Of a stretch of DNA of 16,370 bases, positions 6,707-14,573 are shown piece after piece. Numbering within the stretch: the first letter of the stretch is position 1; the number at the start of each line of letters is the position of its first letter. Position numbers and translations under genes: made by a program. This stretch comes from Acetofilamentum sp. (lineage in GTDB: Bacteria; Bacteroidota; Bacteroidia; Bacteroidales; DTU049): assembly GCA_020720525.1 (NCBI GenBank), contig DYON01000028.1, positions 1 through 16,370 on the forward strand, given 5' to 3'. The notes beneath the pieces were generated by a model. It saw nothing but the letters and a program-made list of their open reading frames with translations. It searched no databases and had not been told where the DNA came from.

Positions 6707-9700
6707 CTATCTTACAATGGTAACATTTCCTTTTCGCTCATCATTGGTTCCGTCAATCAGATTCACGCTGATAAAATAATGATATACACCTGGAGCAACT
6801 GGTTGCCCATTGTATTTTCCATCCCATCCATTGTCGGGGTTGGTACTCTCGAACACCTTTTCGCCAAAACGGTCGTAAATCAAGAATTTCATGTTGTCGA
6901 TAAAATTGCTTCTGATATACAGAACGTCGTTTGAACCATCGCCATTGGGACTGAAAATGTTGGGAATATAGAAATTCATTTCGCCACATGGAAAATCTTC
7001 GGCAATAATAAACACACTATCCGTTTCGACGCAACCTCTGGTATCGAGAACAAAAAGGTTGTAGGCGTGAGGAGCCAAATTGGTTGCTGTGTCGCTTATG
7101 AGAATGGTGTCGAGTATGAATGTGTAAGGTGTAGCTCCGCCTGAAGCTGAAATAATTAGCGTTCCATCGTTTGCACCAGCACAAGTTTCGTTGGTTGTAA
7201 CGAAGGAAAACGAAGGTACTTCTGCAATTTCGATAATGGTGCTGTCGGTATTGCCACAAAAACCACCAATTGTGTAATAAACACTGAAGAAACCAACACC
7301 TGCAACTGCTGGATCATAAGTTCCAACACTATTATTGGTGATTCCAGTTCCACTCCAGACTCCACCTGTTTCGGCGGCAGTGAATGGAAACGACGGATTG
7401 TTTTCGCAAACGTAAGCAATACTGTCGATGGTAGCATCGGCATAAGGTATTACAGCTACATTAATTGTATCGACATAAAGACAACTGTTGGAATCTGTTA
7501 CCAAAAGCGAGTAATCGTTTGGAGTGTTTACTGTAATATTTGCAGTAGTATCGCTGGTACTCCAAAGAAAATTTGCATTGATAAATCCAACCTGCAGTAA
7601 AAGTGTATTGCCCTGACAAAGTGTTGTGTCGTTTCCTAAAAAGAAAACCGGAAGTGGAAATACTTCAATGGTTTGAAACGCAGTGTCGCTACACGAGTTA
7701 GTGTCGGTTGCAACAACAAAATAATCGAAAAATCCAGATGTGTTTTGGCTAATTGCGATTGTGGAATCGGCGGTATTATTCGACCAAAGGAAACCTGCGC
7801 CCCCATCGGCTTCGAGTTGTAAAGTATCGTTCATACATACTGTTGTATCGCCCGTAATTGTTGGTATTGGCAGCGGATGAACAGTTATTTCAACACTATC
7901 GGTGGCAGTACAACTATAGGAATTTATAACTGTAAGCGAAATTGTGTCGTTGATTGTAGGAACATACGAGATAGTATCGCCGGTGAGTCCATTCTCCCAC
8001 TGATAATCGACGCCGCCCGACGCAAAAAGATGAACGGTATCGTTGAAGCAAACCACACTGTCGCCTGTGATGTTGATAACTGGTAGTGGTTTTGCTACAA
8101 TGTGAACCGTGTCGCGTTCGATGCAAGTTAGGTAGGTTGCAATCACGCTAAAAGTAGTGTCGGAAACTATGGTAGCTGTAATGGAATCGTTTGTAGAACC
8201 AAGATTCCAAGTGTAAGTATCGGAGCCAGTTGCATAAAGCAGCGTTTGATCGCCGTAGCAAACCGAATCGGCGAAATGGATGGTGTCGAAATCTTCGGGG
8301 CATGGAATAAATTTTAGAATTAGTGCATCTTGAGTTCCACCCTTTGAATTATCGTAATAGGAGACACCCGGGTTCAGATCCTGTAATGGATGGGGACTTG
8401 AATTCGTCCAACCAACAGCAAAAACATGGTCGGATGGCGAAACACGAATATCCTGTAATCTTTCATTGACTGTTCCACCTAAATATGTTGCCCATTTTAG
8501 ATTGAATGATGAATCTAACTCAACGAGAAATTCGTCTGCTCCACCATTTATAGTGTTGTCGAAAAATGAGCCATCATTTGGGTTCAATGTGAGCGTATTG
8601 CTCGATTGACTATATCCAACTGCATAAAAGTTTCTGCGTGAATCAATTGTTAGACCCAGAAAAGCATCGTGGTTGTTTCCACCATAATAGCTTGAGTATA
8701 ACAATTGAGCATTCGGATTAAACTTTAAAATGAATGCATCCGTGAGAGCTCCTTTTGTGTTTTGATAAAAACCAGCTCCAATATTATTGGCAACTGGAAA
8801 ATTCGTTGAAGAGCTGTTTCCAACAAAATACCAATTGTTGGAGGCATCGCAAATAACATCGTTTGCCCATTCGTCGCTAGTGTCTCCATAGTAGGTTGCC
8901 CAAATCAATTGCCGAGTGCTGTTGAACATGGCAAGACCTAAATCGATTCCCCCTGCGAATGACTGTGCATAGCTGCCTAAAAGGGTATTGTTGGGTGTGA
9001 TGTCTGATGATGTTGTGTTGAATGTGATTAGCAAACGATTGGTAGAATCAATATCGATATACGGATATTTTTCTATACCAGAACCCCCATAATATGTACT
9101 CCATGTAAGTTGAGAGGTAGTTATAGTAAATTCACTTGCGAAAATATCCCAATCGTTACGACTATTGTCATAATAGCTTGAGCCATTAGCTTGCGTGGTT
9201 AAATCGGTTGAATAGGTGTGTCCTGCAACAATCAATCGAGTCCCTTTTATGGTGCAATCCGTGATTTCGTCGTTGTCAGAGCCACCAAAATATGTTGACC
9301 AGATTAAGGTCTCTCCATAAGATGTAGGGATAAAGCCCACAATGAAACCATCTTGGGTACCGCTTAAAGTAATGTCATTATAGCCTCCTGCGTAGTTTTC
9401 AAGAGGAAAATCGGTTGAGGTTGTTGATCCAACTATCAATAGTGATGTACCATTGTAGAACAAGTTAGTTGGAGAGTCATTTCCACTTCCTCCGAAGTAG
9501 GTTGACCATGAAAGTACTCCATTCTCGGTAAATTTAACAATCCCAATATCGGACAATGCATTGTATATCCCATCATAGTAATTCAAAGTACTTACATTTG
9601 GATCCAATACTGGAAAATCGGAAGATGTAGTTTGAATAAGAACAAAAATAAAACCATTAGCATCTCTTTCCATTACAAGGGCTAAATCGTTAGTAGAACC

Positions 9701-10480
9701 ACCATAATACGTTGCCCAAACCAAAGGTGGGTCAATAATTAGTGTTTCGTTTTCGGCCAATTTGGGCATTTCAGCAATAGAGTAGGAGAGAGTGTTGTTT
9801 TCTAATATGGGTTTTACATCAACAGTCTTTCCTGTTGAGAGAAACGATTCAATTTCGTTCTCAACCAGACTTCCGAGCTTGGTTGAAACAATCAGTTTGT
9901 TGTTTTCGAGCGCGATGTTTTCTTGACCTTCAAAAAGAAGTTTTATTGCCGACATGTCTGCACCTTGGTGCAAAATGAAATTGTACTTCAAATTGTCGTT
10001 GGTAACCACAAATTGCCAATCGATTCCGGGGTAAACATTTTTTATGGTAATTGATTCGATTGGATTCAATGTTATTCCATTTGGAGTGAACTGATTATAA
10101 ATACTCACTCCTCCTGCTGTTTTGGAGTAAATAACATCAATCTCCTTTTTATTGATTGAACCTCCTTGCGGAGAAACATCCACCCTATTCCATTGCACTT
10201 CGGTTACTGGATCTGGATCGCCAGGCTTTTGTAGCTGACCTTCGGGGAGTTTGCCTGTGATACCGTTTTTGAAAACATAAGTGATTCCTTTGGTAGTTAC
10301 AAAAAAATCGAGCTTGGGTGTATTCATGTAATACAACACCTGGTTGGCAGCTGTTCCATCCGAATTGGAGAGTTGCCCCAAGTTTTCAAGCAAATTGGGA
10401 GTCTGACGGCTTAAATCGGTGGTTTGAGCTTGAGTTGCAAAGACTGTAAAAAGCAAAAGTGGTAGTATGAGAAATCGCAT
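6707..10480 (-). CDS. Secreted T9SS type-B cargo with SBBP repeats and Ig-like/SprB modules
   Basis: 1257 residues from ATG 10480; the in-frame GTG at 10507 would only put a charged stretch before the signal peptide. Signal peptide 1-19 (MRFLILPLLLFTVFATQAQ). Residues about 25-250 match the N-terminal region common in Bacteroidota SBBP proteins (ENLGQ, VLYYMNTPKLDFFV, VYPGIDWQF). Residues 253-728 hold seven SBBP-type repeats, each opening W[AS]TY[YF]GGS or similar and separated by about 60-75 residues, consistent with a seven-bladed propeller. Residues 730-1085 hold several Ig-like modules with paired cysteines (SVC, VVC, TVC, TLC). Residues 1095-1160 look like a SprB repeat (ETCAGANDGTLIISASGG). 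The last 85 residues are the gliding-motility-associated C-terminal domain (IPNIFSPNGDGSNDVLYIR, YDRFGEKVFES, WDGKYNGQPVAPGVYHYFI), the type-B T9SS signal. Probably an adhesin or other surface protein; no catalytic motif is seen. Confidence 0.9.
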   Translation of the reverse strand: MRFLILPLLLFTVFATQAQTTDLSRQTPNLLENLGQLSNSDGTAANQVLYYMNTPKLDFFVTTKGITYVFKNGITGKLPEGQLQKPGDPDPVTEVQWNRVDVSPQGGSINKKEIDVIYSKTAGGVSIYNQFTPNGITLNPIESITIKNVYPGIDWQFVVTNDNLKYNFILHQGADMSAIKLLFEGQENIALENNKLIVSTKLGSLVENEIESFLSTGKTVDVKPILENNTLSYSIAEMPKLAENETLIIDPPLVWATYYGGSTNDLALVMERDANGFIFVLIQTTSSDFPVLDPNVSTLNYYDGIYNALSDIGIVKFTENGVLSWSTYFGGSGNDSPTNLFYNGTSLLIVGSTTSTDFPLENYAGGYNDITLSGTQDGFIVGFIPTSYGETLIWSTYFGGSDNDEITDCTIKGTRLIVAGHTYSTDLTTQANGSSYYDNSRNDWDIFASEFTITTSQLTWSTYYGGSGIEKYPYIDIDSTNRLLITFNTTSSDITPNNTLLGSYAQSFAGGIDLGLAMFNSTRQLIWATYYGDTSDEWANDVICDASNNWYFVGNSSSTNFPVANNIGAGFYQNTKGALTDAFILKFNPNAQLLYSSYYGGNNHDAFLGLTIDSRRNFYAVGYSQSSNTLTLNPNDGSFFDNTINGGADEFLVELDSSFNLKWATYLGGTVNERLQDIRVSPSDHVFAVGWTNSSPHPLQDLNPGVSYYDNSKGGTQDALILKFIPCPEDFDTIHFADSVCYGDQTLLYATGSDTYTWNLGSTNDSITATIVSDTTFSVIATYLTCIERDTVHIVAKPLPVINITGDSVVCFNDTVHLFASGGVDYQWENGLTGDTISYVPTINDTISLTVINSYSCTATDSVEITVHPLPIPTITGDTTVCMNDTLQLEADGGAGFLWSNNTADSTIAISQNTSGFFDYFVVATDTNSCSDTAFQTIEVFPLPVFFLGNDTTLCQGNTLLLQVGFINANFLWSTSDTTANITVNTPNDYSLLVTDSNSCLYVDTINVAVIPYADATIDSIAYVCENNPSFPFTAAETGGVWSGTGITNNSVGTYDPAVAGVGFFSVYYTIGGFCGNTDSTIIEIAEVPSFSFVTTNETCAGANDGTLIISASGGATPYTFILDTILISDTATNLAPHAYNLFVLDTRGCVETDSVFIIAEDFPCGEMNFYIPNIFSPNGDGSNDVLYIRSNFIDNMKFLIYDRFGEKVFESTNPDNGWDGKYNGQPVAPGVYHYFISVNLIDGTNDERKGNVTIVR

Positions 10481-10514
10481 AATAAGTTTTTTTCTGTAAT
10501 AAGACACGAAAGTG

Positions 10515-10522
10515 CAAAAATA
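10515..10522 (-). promoter_or_regulatory. Predicted -7 element of the large secreted protein gene
   Basis: TATTTTTG on the minus strand (10522-10515) fits TAnnTTTG and extends to TATTTTTGCA, identical to the box before queE. Transcription would start near 10508, giving a leader of about 28 nt to ATG 10480. That also argues against the upstream GTG at 10507 as start. No well-placed -33 TTTG is seen. Confidence 0.42.
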
Positions 10523-10585
10523 GTTGCAGGTACAAATTTAATAAGATTTCGCAATGAACGACTATTTTTAGACGATAAATAAATC

Positions 10586-10603
10586 GGTTCAATTTATTGA
10601 GCC
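10586..10603. other. Small hairpin in divergent intergenic region
   Basis: GGTTCAA, loop TTTA, TTGAGCC: a 7-bp stem with one G-T pair, roughly midway between the two divergent genes. It could be an operator-like site. There is no T-run, so it is not a convincing terminator. Apart from this and the two promoter boxes, 10523-10703 shows nothing recognisable. Confidence 0.3.
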
Positions 10604-10703
10604 AGTATTTTGATTGAATTTCCTTCTTCAAATAGTGAGATTCAAATATGATGAATCTGGACGGAGAACCAATGTTAGCAAAGCAATAATTGCTCATTTT
10701 GAG

Positions 10704-10711
10704 TACTTTTG
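10704..10711 (+). promoter_or_regulatory. Predicted -7 element of the dehydrogenase gene
   Basis: TACTTTTG matches TAnnTTTG exactly and lies within GTACTTTTGCA, the same 11-mer as before the M20 hydrolase. It ends 11 nt before the ATG at 10723, so the leader would be very short. No clear -33 TTTG is seen at the right distance. Its position means the in-frame TTG at 10690 lies upstream of the transcription start and cannot be the start codon. Confidence 0.5.
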
Positions 10712-10722
10712 CAAAAAAAACA

Positions 10723-11811
10723 ATGCAACGCTATACAACCGACCAACTTCTTGGTATTGTCAGGAAAATGTTTTCGAAAGCTGGCTGTTCAACTCGCGAT
10801 GCCGACACCGTAGCCGATATGCTTGTTGCGGCCGAATTGCGTGGAATACCTTCGCATGGTCTCATGCGCGTGAAAGATTATATTGGTTTGTGGCAAAAAG
10901 GCCGCATGAATATGAATCCAAACGTAAAAATTGTTCATCAAACACCTTCAACTGCTACAGTAGATGCCGATTTGTCGCCTGGAATGATTGCCGGAAAGTT
11001 TGCCATGCAACTTGCCATCGAAAAAGCCGAACAGGTGGGTTCGGGTTGGGTTGCAGTGCGAAATTCGAATCATTTTGGTATTGCTGGCTACTATACAATG
11101 ATGGCAGCCCGAAAAGATATGATTGGTTTTGCAATGACAAATGCCAATGCACTTGTGGCACCAACATTCAGCCTCGATCGGATGTTGGGCACAAATCCCA
11201 TTGCTTTTTCGATTCCAGGAAATGAAGAGCCTATTTTCACAGCCGACTTTGCAACAACGCCCATTGCGCGCGGCAAACTCGAACTGATGGAAAAGCAGGG
11301 AAAAGCTTCACCGCATGGCTTTGTTCAAGACAAAAACGGAGTTTCTTCGACCGACCCTTCTGTTCTTCGCGATGGAGGTGCAATTCTTCCTTTGGGTGGC
11401 GATTTCGAACATGCAAGTCATAAGGGTTTTTGCATGGGTGCTATGGTCGATATATTGTCGGCAATATTGTCAGGTGCAAACTTTGGCCCGTTTGTTCCGC
11501 CCCAGGTTGCTTATCTCGACCCAAAACCCGGTGCTCCAGGCGAAGGCTTAGGCCATTTTTTTGGAGCTATTCGCATCGATGGTTTTCGCCCAGCTAACGA
11601 AGTGAAAGAATATATGGACTTGTGGATTAGGACTTTTCGCAAAGCAAACACAAGTGCCGAAGCCGAACGAGTTGTTATTCCTGGTGAACCCGAAATTGCC
11701 AAAGAATTGGATTATAGAAAAAACGGAATACCTGTTTTACCCAAAGTATGGGAAGAACTAGTTGCTACTGCTGTTAGCATTGGATTGACCGAAGACGATT
11801 TAAATAACTGA
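10723..11811 (+). CDS. Malate/L-lactate dehydrogenase family (Ldh2) oxidoreductase
   Basis: 362 residues from ATG 10723. It belongs to the NAD(P)-dependent Ldh2/malate dehydrogenase family, which is unrelated to Rossmann-fold LDH/MDH. Members oxidise or reduce 2-hydroxy acids (malate, L-lactate, sulfolactate, ureidoglycolate, 2,3-diketogulonate). Conserved segments are AAELRGIPSHGLMR (37-49, with His45), VRNSNHFGIAGYY (112-124, catalytic His117), GFAMTNA (135-141), MLGTNPIAFSIP (154-165), ADFATTPIARGKLE (174-187) and HKGFCMGAMVDILSAILSGA (233-252). LGHFFGAIRIDGF (276-288) closes the fold. The specific substrate cannot be chosen from sequence. The next gene, grpE, starts 78 nt downstream with no clear terminator between, so read-through is possible, but the dehydrogenase has its own predicted promoter. 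Confidence 0.9.
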   Translation: MQRYTTDQLLGIVRKMFSKAGCSTRDADTVADMLVAAELRGIPSHGLMRVKDYIGLWQKGRMNMNPNVKIVHQTPSTATVDADLSPGMIAGKFAMQLAIEKAEQVGSGWVAVRNSNHFGIAGYYTMMAARKDMIGFAMTNANALVAPTFSLDRMLGTNPIAFSIPGNEEPIFTADFATTPIARGKLELMEKQGKASPHGFVQDKNGVSSTDPSVLRDGGAILPLGGDFEHASHKGFCMGAMVDILSAILSGANFGPFVPPQVAYLDPKPGAPGEGLGHFFGAIRIDGFRPANEVKEYMDLWIRTFRKANTSAEAERVVIPGEPEIAKELDYRKNGIPVLPKVWEELVATAVSIGLTEDDLNN

Positions 11812-11852
11812 CAAAACGGCACAGGCTATTGCGCTGGCAAACTTTTTGACAG

Positions 11853-11865
11853 CAGGCTGAGCCTG
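11853..11865 (+). other. Short hairpin between dehydrogenase and grpE
   Basis: CAGGC, loop TGA, GCCTG: a perfect 5-bp stem. CAGGCT also occurs at 11822-11827. There is no T-tract, so termination is unlikely. It might modulate the grpE leader. No CIRCE-type inverted repeat (the HrcA site of many grpE/dnaJ operons) is seen in this 78-nt gap. Confidence 0.25.
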
Positions 11866-11878
11866 AAATCAACACTTC

Positions 11879-11883
11879 AGAGG
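11879..11883 (+). promoter_or_regulatory. Shine-Dalgarno-like site before grpE
   Basis: AGAGG, 6 nt before ATG 11890, is good SD spacing. It stands out because the other starts in this window lack such a site, as is usual in Bacteroidota. It supports 11890 over the inner ATG at residue 10. Confidence 0.45.
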
Positions 11884-11889
11884 TAAAGT

Positions 11890-12471
11890 ATGAAAAGTTG
11901 GAAAAAGAAAAAGAATATGCGCGAAAAGGAAGAAAAAGATCAATTGGAAAATGAAATGATTCCAGAAGAAAACAATGTTGCTTCTGGCGAAAATGAAGAA
12001 TCGGTCGATTGCCCCGATACGGTGATTGAGACCATGGAAAGTCTTCAGATGAAAGCCAACGAATGGCAAGATAAATACATGAGGCTTTTTGCTGATTTTG
12101 AGAATTATAAAAAACGCATGAGGCAAGAGCGATTCGATCTAATTTCAACTGCCGGATCGGATATGATTCTCGATATTTTGCCTGTCGTTGACGATTTTGA
12201 GCGTGGTATTAATAGTTTCGACGCTGTTACAGATATTGAAGCTGTTAAGCAAGGTTATTTGTTGATTTACAATAAATTAATCAATATTCTTAAGCAAAAA
12301 GGACTCGAACCAATGAATGCGTTGGATACCGATTTTAATACCGACTTTCACGAAGCACTTACGATGGTTCCAAGTCATGAAAAAAAAGGAAAAGTGGTTG
12401 ATGTGGTCGAACAAGGATATATGCTGCGCGAAAAAGTGCTGCGTTTTGCGAAAGTTGTGGTTGGAAACTAA
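11890..12471 (+). CDS. grpE: Nucleotide exchange factor GrpE
   Basis: 193 residues. GrpE releases ADP from DnaK, driving the Hsp70 folding cycle in the cytoplasm. The N-terminus (1-55) is highly charged and probably disordered (WKKKKNMREKEEKD, then Glu-rich). Residues 50-90 form the long dimerisation helix (EWQDKYMRLFADFENYKKRM). The family signature runs from LPVVDDFERGI (96-106) through GYLLIYNKLINILKQKGLEP to the C-terminal beta domain: DTDFNTDFHEALTMVPS, then GKVVDVVEQGYMLREKVLRFAKVVVGN. Length is normal. It precedes dnaJ by 11 nt and opens a probable four-gene unit. No heat-shock promoter can be named with confidence upstream. Confidence 0.97.
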   Translation: MKSWKKKKNMREKEEKDQLENEMIPEENNVASGENEESVDCPDTVIETMESLQMKANEWQDKYMRLFADFENYKKRMRQERFDLISTAGSDMILDILPVVDDFERGINSFDAVTDIEAVKQGYLLIYNKLINILKQKGLEPMNALDTDFNTDFHEALTMVPSHEKKGKVVDVVEQGYMLREKVLRFAKVVVGN

Positions 12472-12482
12472 ACTGAAAAAGA

Positions 12483-13625
12483 GTGAGTAAAAGAGATTAT
12501 TACGAAGTGTTGGGTGTTTCGAAAGGAGCATCGGCCGATGAGTTGAAGAAAGCTTATCGAAAGCTAGCTATTCAATATCATCCCGATAAAAATCCTGGCG
12601 ATAGTGCGGCAGAAGAAAAGTTTAAAGAAGCTGCCGAAGCCTACGAGGTACTTAGCAACGACGAAAAACGCCGACGTTACGACCAGTACGGCCATTCTGG
12701 TATGGGAAACCAAGGTGGTTTTGGTGGTGGAATGAGCATGGACGATATCTTTAGCAATTTTGGCGATGTGTTTGGCGACTTCTTTGGTGGAGGTTTTTCT
12801 GGATTTGGTCGTGGGCGCTCATCGAACCGAACTCCTCAAGGTTCGAATTTGCGAATTCGTGTGAAGCTCACTCTCGAAGAAATTGCTCATGGAGTTGAGA
12901 AAAAAGTTAAAGTTTCGCGACAGGTTCATTGCGATGCTTGTTCGGGCTCTGGCGCCAAAAGCGGAAGTTCGCCAACTACTTGCTCAACTTGTCATGGTTC
13001 GGGGCGCGTGGTTCGTGTAACCAATACTTTTTTGGGACAGATGCAGACTTCGGCCACTTGCCCTCATTGCAATGGCGAAGGCAAAGTGATAACCGACCGA
13101 TGCACAAGCTGCAACGGAAGTGGTTTGAAAAAAGGCGAAGATGTTATTTCAATCAAAATTCCTCCCGGAGTTGAAGAAGGAATGCAGCTCAGTTTATCGG
13201 GCAAAGGAAATGCAGCTCCACGTGGAGGTATTCCGGGCGATTTGATCGTTTTGATTGAGGAGTTGGAACACGACATCTTCAAACGCGATGGCATCAATCT
13301 GTTGTACGAGCACAATATTTCATACTCCGACGCAGTGCTAGGAACTCAATCCGATATTCCTACACTTGATGGAAAAGCACGCATTAAGATTCCAGCTGGA
13401 ACCTCTCCAGGCAAAATGTTTCGACTCAAGGGAAAAGGTCTTTCGGAATTGAATGGATATGGCAAAGGAGATATGATTGTGAGTATCAATGTTTGGGTAC
13501 CCGATTCTGTATCGAAAGACGAAAAAAATCTTCTCGAACAGATGCAAAGCATGGAATCGTTCCAGCCCAACAACACCAAAAAAAATAAATCGTTTTTTGA
13601 CCGAATGAAAGAATATTTTGATTAA
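12483..13625 (+). CDS. dnaJ: Chaperone protein DnaJ (type I Hsp40)
   Basis: 380 residues, starting at GTG 12483 (MSKRDYYEVLGV), the exact N-terminus expected for DnaJ, so the rare start codon is trusted. DnaJ delivers unfolded clients to DnaK and stimulates its ATPase. The J domain (5-70) carries HPD at 33-35. A Gly/Phe-rich linker follows (71-112, GMGNQGGFGGG, FFGGGFSGFGRG). The zinc domain holds four CxxCxGxG repeats at Cys150/153, 167/170, 193/196 and 207/210, all intact. C-terminal client-binding domains follow (IKIPPGVEEGMQLSLSGKG, then GKARIKIPAGTSPGKMFRLKGKG). The tail FFDRMKEYFD resembles that of other Bacteroidota DnaJ proteins. It is complete and canonical. It lies 11 nt after grpE and 9 nt before the ABC ATPase gene. 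Confidence 0.98.
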   Translation: MSKRDYYEVLGVSKGASADELKKAYRKLAIQYHPDKNPGDSAAEEKFKEAAEAYEVLSNDEKRRRYDQYGHSGMGNQGGFGGGMSMDDIFSNFGDVFGDFFGGGFSGFGRGRSSNRTPQGSNLRIRVKLTLEEIAHGVEKKVKVSRQVHCDACSGSGAKSGSSPTTCSTCHGSGRVVRVTNTFLGQMQTSATCPHCNGEGKVITDRCTSCNGSGLKKGEDVISIKIPPGVEEGMQLSLSGKGNAAPRGGIPGDLIVLIEELEHDIFKRDGINLLYEHNISYSDAVLGTQSDIPTLDGKARIKIPAGTSPGKMFRLKGKGLSELNGYGKGDMIVSINVWVPDSVSKDEKNLLEQMQSMESFQPNNTKKNKSFFDRMKEYFD

Positions 13626-13634
13626 TGTTGCATC

Positions 13635-14573
13635 ATGAATTATTTTGAAGCGAAGCAAGTAAGTAAAGCATACGCCCACCACAAAGCAATTGATGGTGTG
13701 TCCATTCAAGTTGCCGAGCAAAGTATCTTTGGATTGCTTGGTCCGAATGGTGCAGGCAAAACCACATTGATTAGAATTATCAACCAGATAATTGGCCCCG
13801 ATACAGGCGAATTGTTTTTAAAAGGGGAGCCCCTGCAACCTCATCACACCGAGTTGATTGGCTATTTGCCCGAAGAACGCGGGTTGTACAAGAAAATGAA
13901 AGTTGGCGAGCAAGCTTTGTATCTTGCACAGCTAAAAGGACTCACGCGCGACGAAGCCATGCGTCGATTGAAATTGTGGTTTCAGAAATTCGAAATCGAA
14001 AGCTGGTGGAATCGAAAAGTGGAGGAACTCTCGAAAGGGATGCAGCAAAAAATTCAATTCATTGTTACTGTTGTTCACGAACCACCATTGCTTATTTTTG
14101 ATGAGCCATTTAGTGGCTTCGACCCCATCAATGCCGAGTTGCTGAAAAACGAAATCCTTGAACTTCGGAAAAATGGAGCAACCATTATTTTTTCTACTCA
14201 CAATATGGCTTCGGTCGAAGAACTTTGCGACGATATAGCGCTCATCAACCAATCGAAGGTTATACTAGAGGGGAATGTGGCTTTTATCAAAAAACAATAT
14301 GGCTCTGATAATTTTTTAGTAAAAATGCGTGGGGCTTGCGACACATCAGCAACTGCACTTTCAATTTTAGGTGAAGTAAAAGCAACAGCCATGAAAGACG
14401 ATTTATGCATTTTTAAAATTGAGCTTAAACCCGAAGTTGATGTCAACGAGTTGCTGAAAACCATTATGCAGATGGGACGCGTTGTAGGGTTTGAAGAAAT
14501 TTTGCCATCAATGAATGAGATATTTATCTCGAAGGTGACCGGAAACGGGATTAATAAAAAGATTTTGGCATGA
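13635..14573 (+). CDS. ABC transporter ATP-binding protein, NatA-like
   Basis: 312 residues. It is the ATPase of an ABC-2-type exporter. Walker A is GPNGAGKT (36-43), the ABC signature is LSKGMQQKIQ (132-141), Walker B is LLIFDEPFSGFDP (152-164) and the H-loop is STHN (His189). The Q-loop region reads GYLPEERGLY, with no glutamine at the usual place. This PEERGLY form is, as far as I recall, normal in the COG4152 subfamily that pairs with NatB-type permeases. A C-terminal extension of about 90 residues (220-312) is also typical of NatA/DrrA-like ATPases. It overlaps the permease gene by 4 nt (ATGA), showing translational coupling. The substrate is unknown: sodium, drugs and peptides are all carried by relatives. 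Confidence 0.93.
   Translation: MNYFEAKQVSKAYAHHKAIDGVSIQVAEQSIFGLLGPNGAGKTTLIRIINQIIGPDTGELFLKGEPLQPHHTELIGYLPEERGLYKKMKVGEQALYLAQLKGLTRDEAMRRLKLWFQKFEIESWWNRKVEELSKGMQQKIQFIVTVVHEPPLLIFDEPFSGFDPINAELLKNEILELRKNGATIIFSTHNMASVEELCDDIALINQSKVILEGNVAFIKKQYGSDNFLVKMRGACDTSATALSILGEVKATAMKDDLCIFKIELKPEVDVNELLKTIMQMGRVVGFEEILPSMNEIFISKVTGNGINKKILA

Noticed and set aside
10481..10507. GTG start extending the secreted protein by 9 residues
   Set aside because: It lies at the predicted transcription start, and ATG 10480 gives a clean signal peptide.
10690..10722. TTG start extending the dehydrogenase by 11 residues
   Set aside because: The extension spans the predicted -7 promoter box, and the ATG at 10723 gives a normal family N-terminus.
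11812..11889. CIRCE/HrcA operator before grpE
   Set aside because: No TTAGCACTC-type inverted repeat is present; only a 5-bp hairpin.
13749..13900. Defective ABC ATPase because the Q-loop glutamine is missing
   Set aside because: All other motifs are intact and the PEERGLY form is, to my knowledge, a normal trait of this subfamily.
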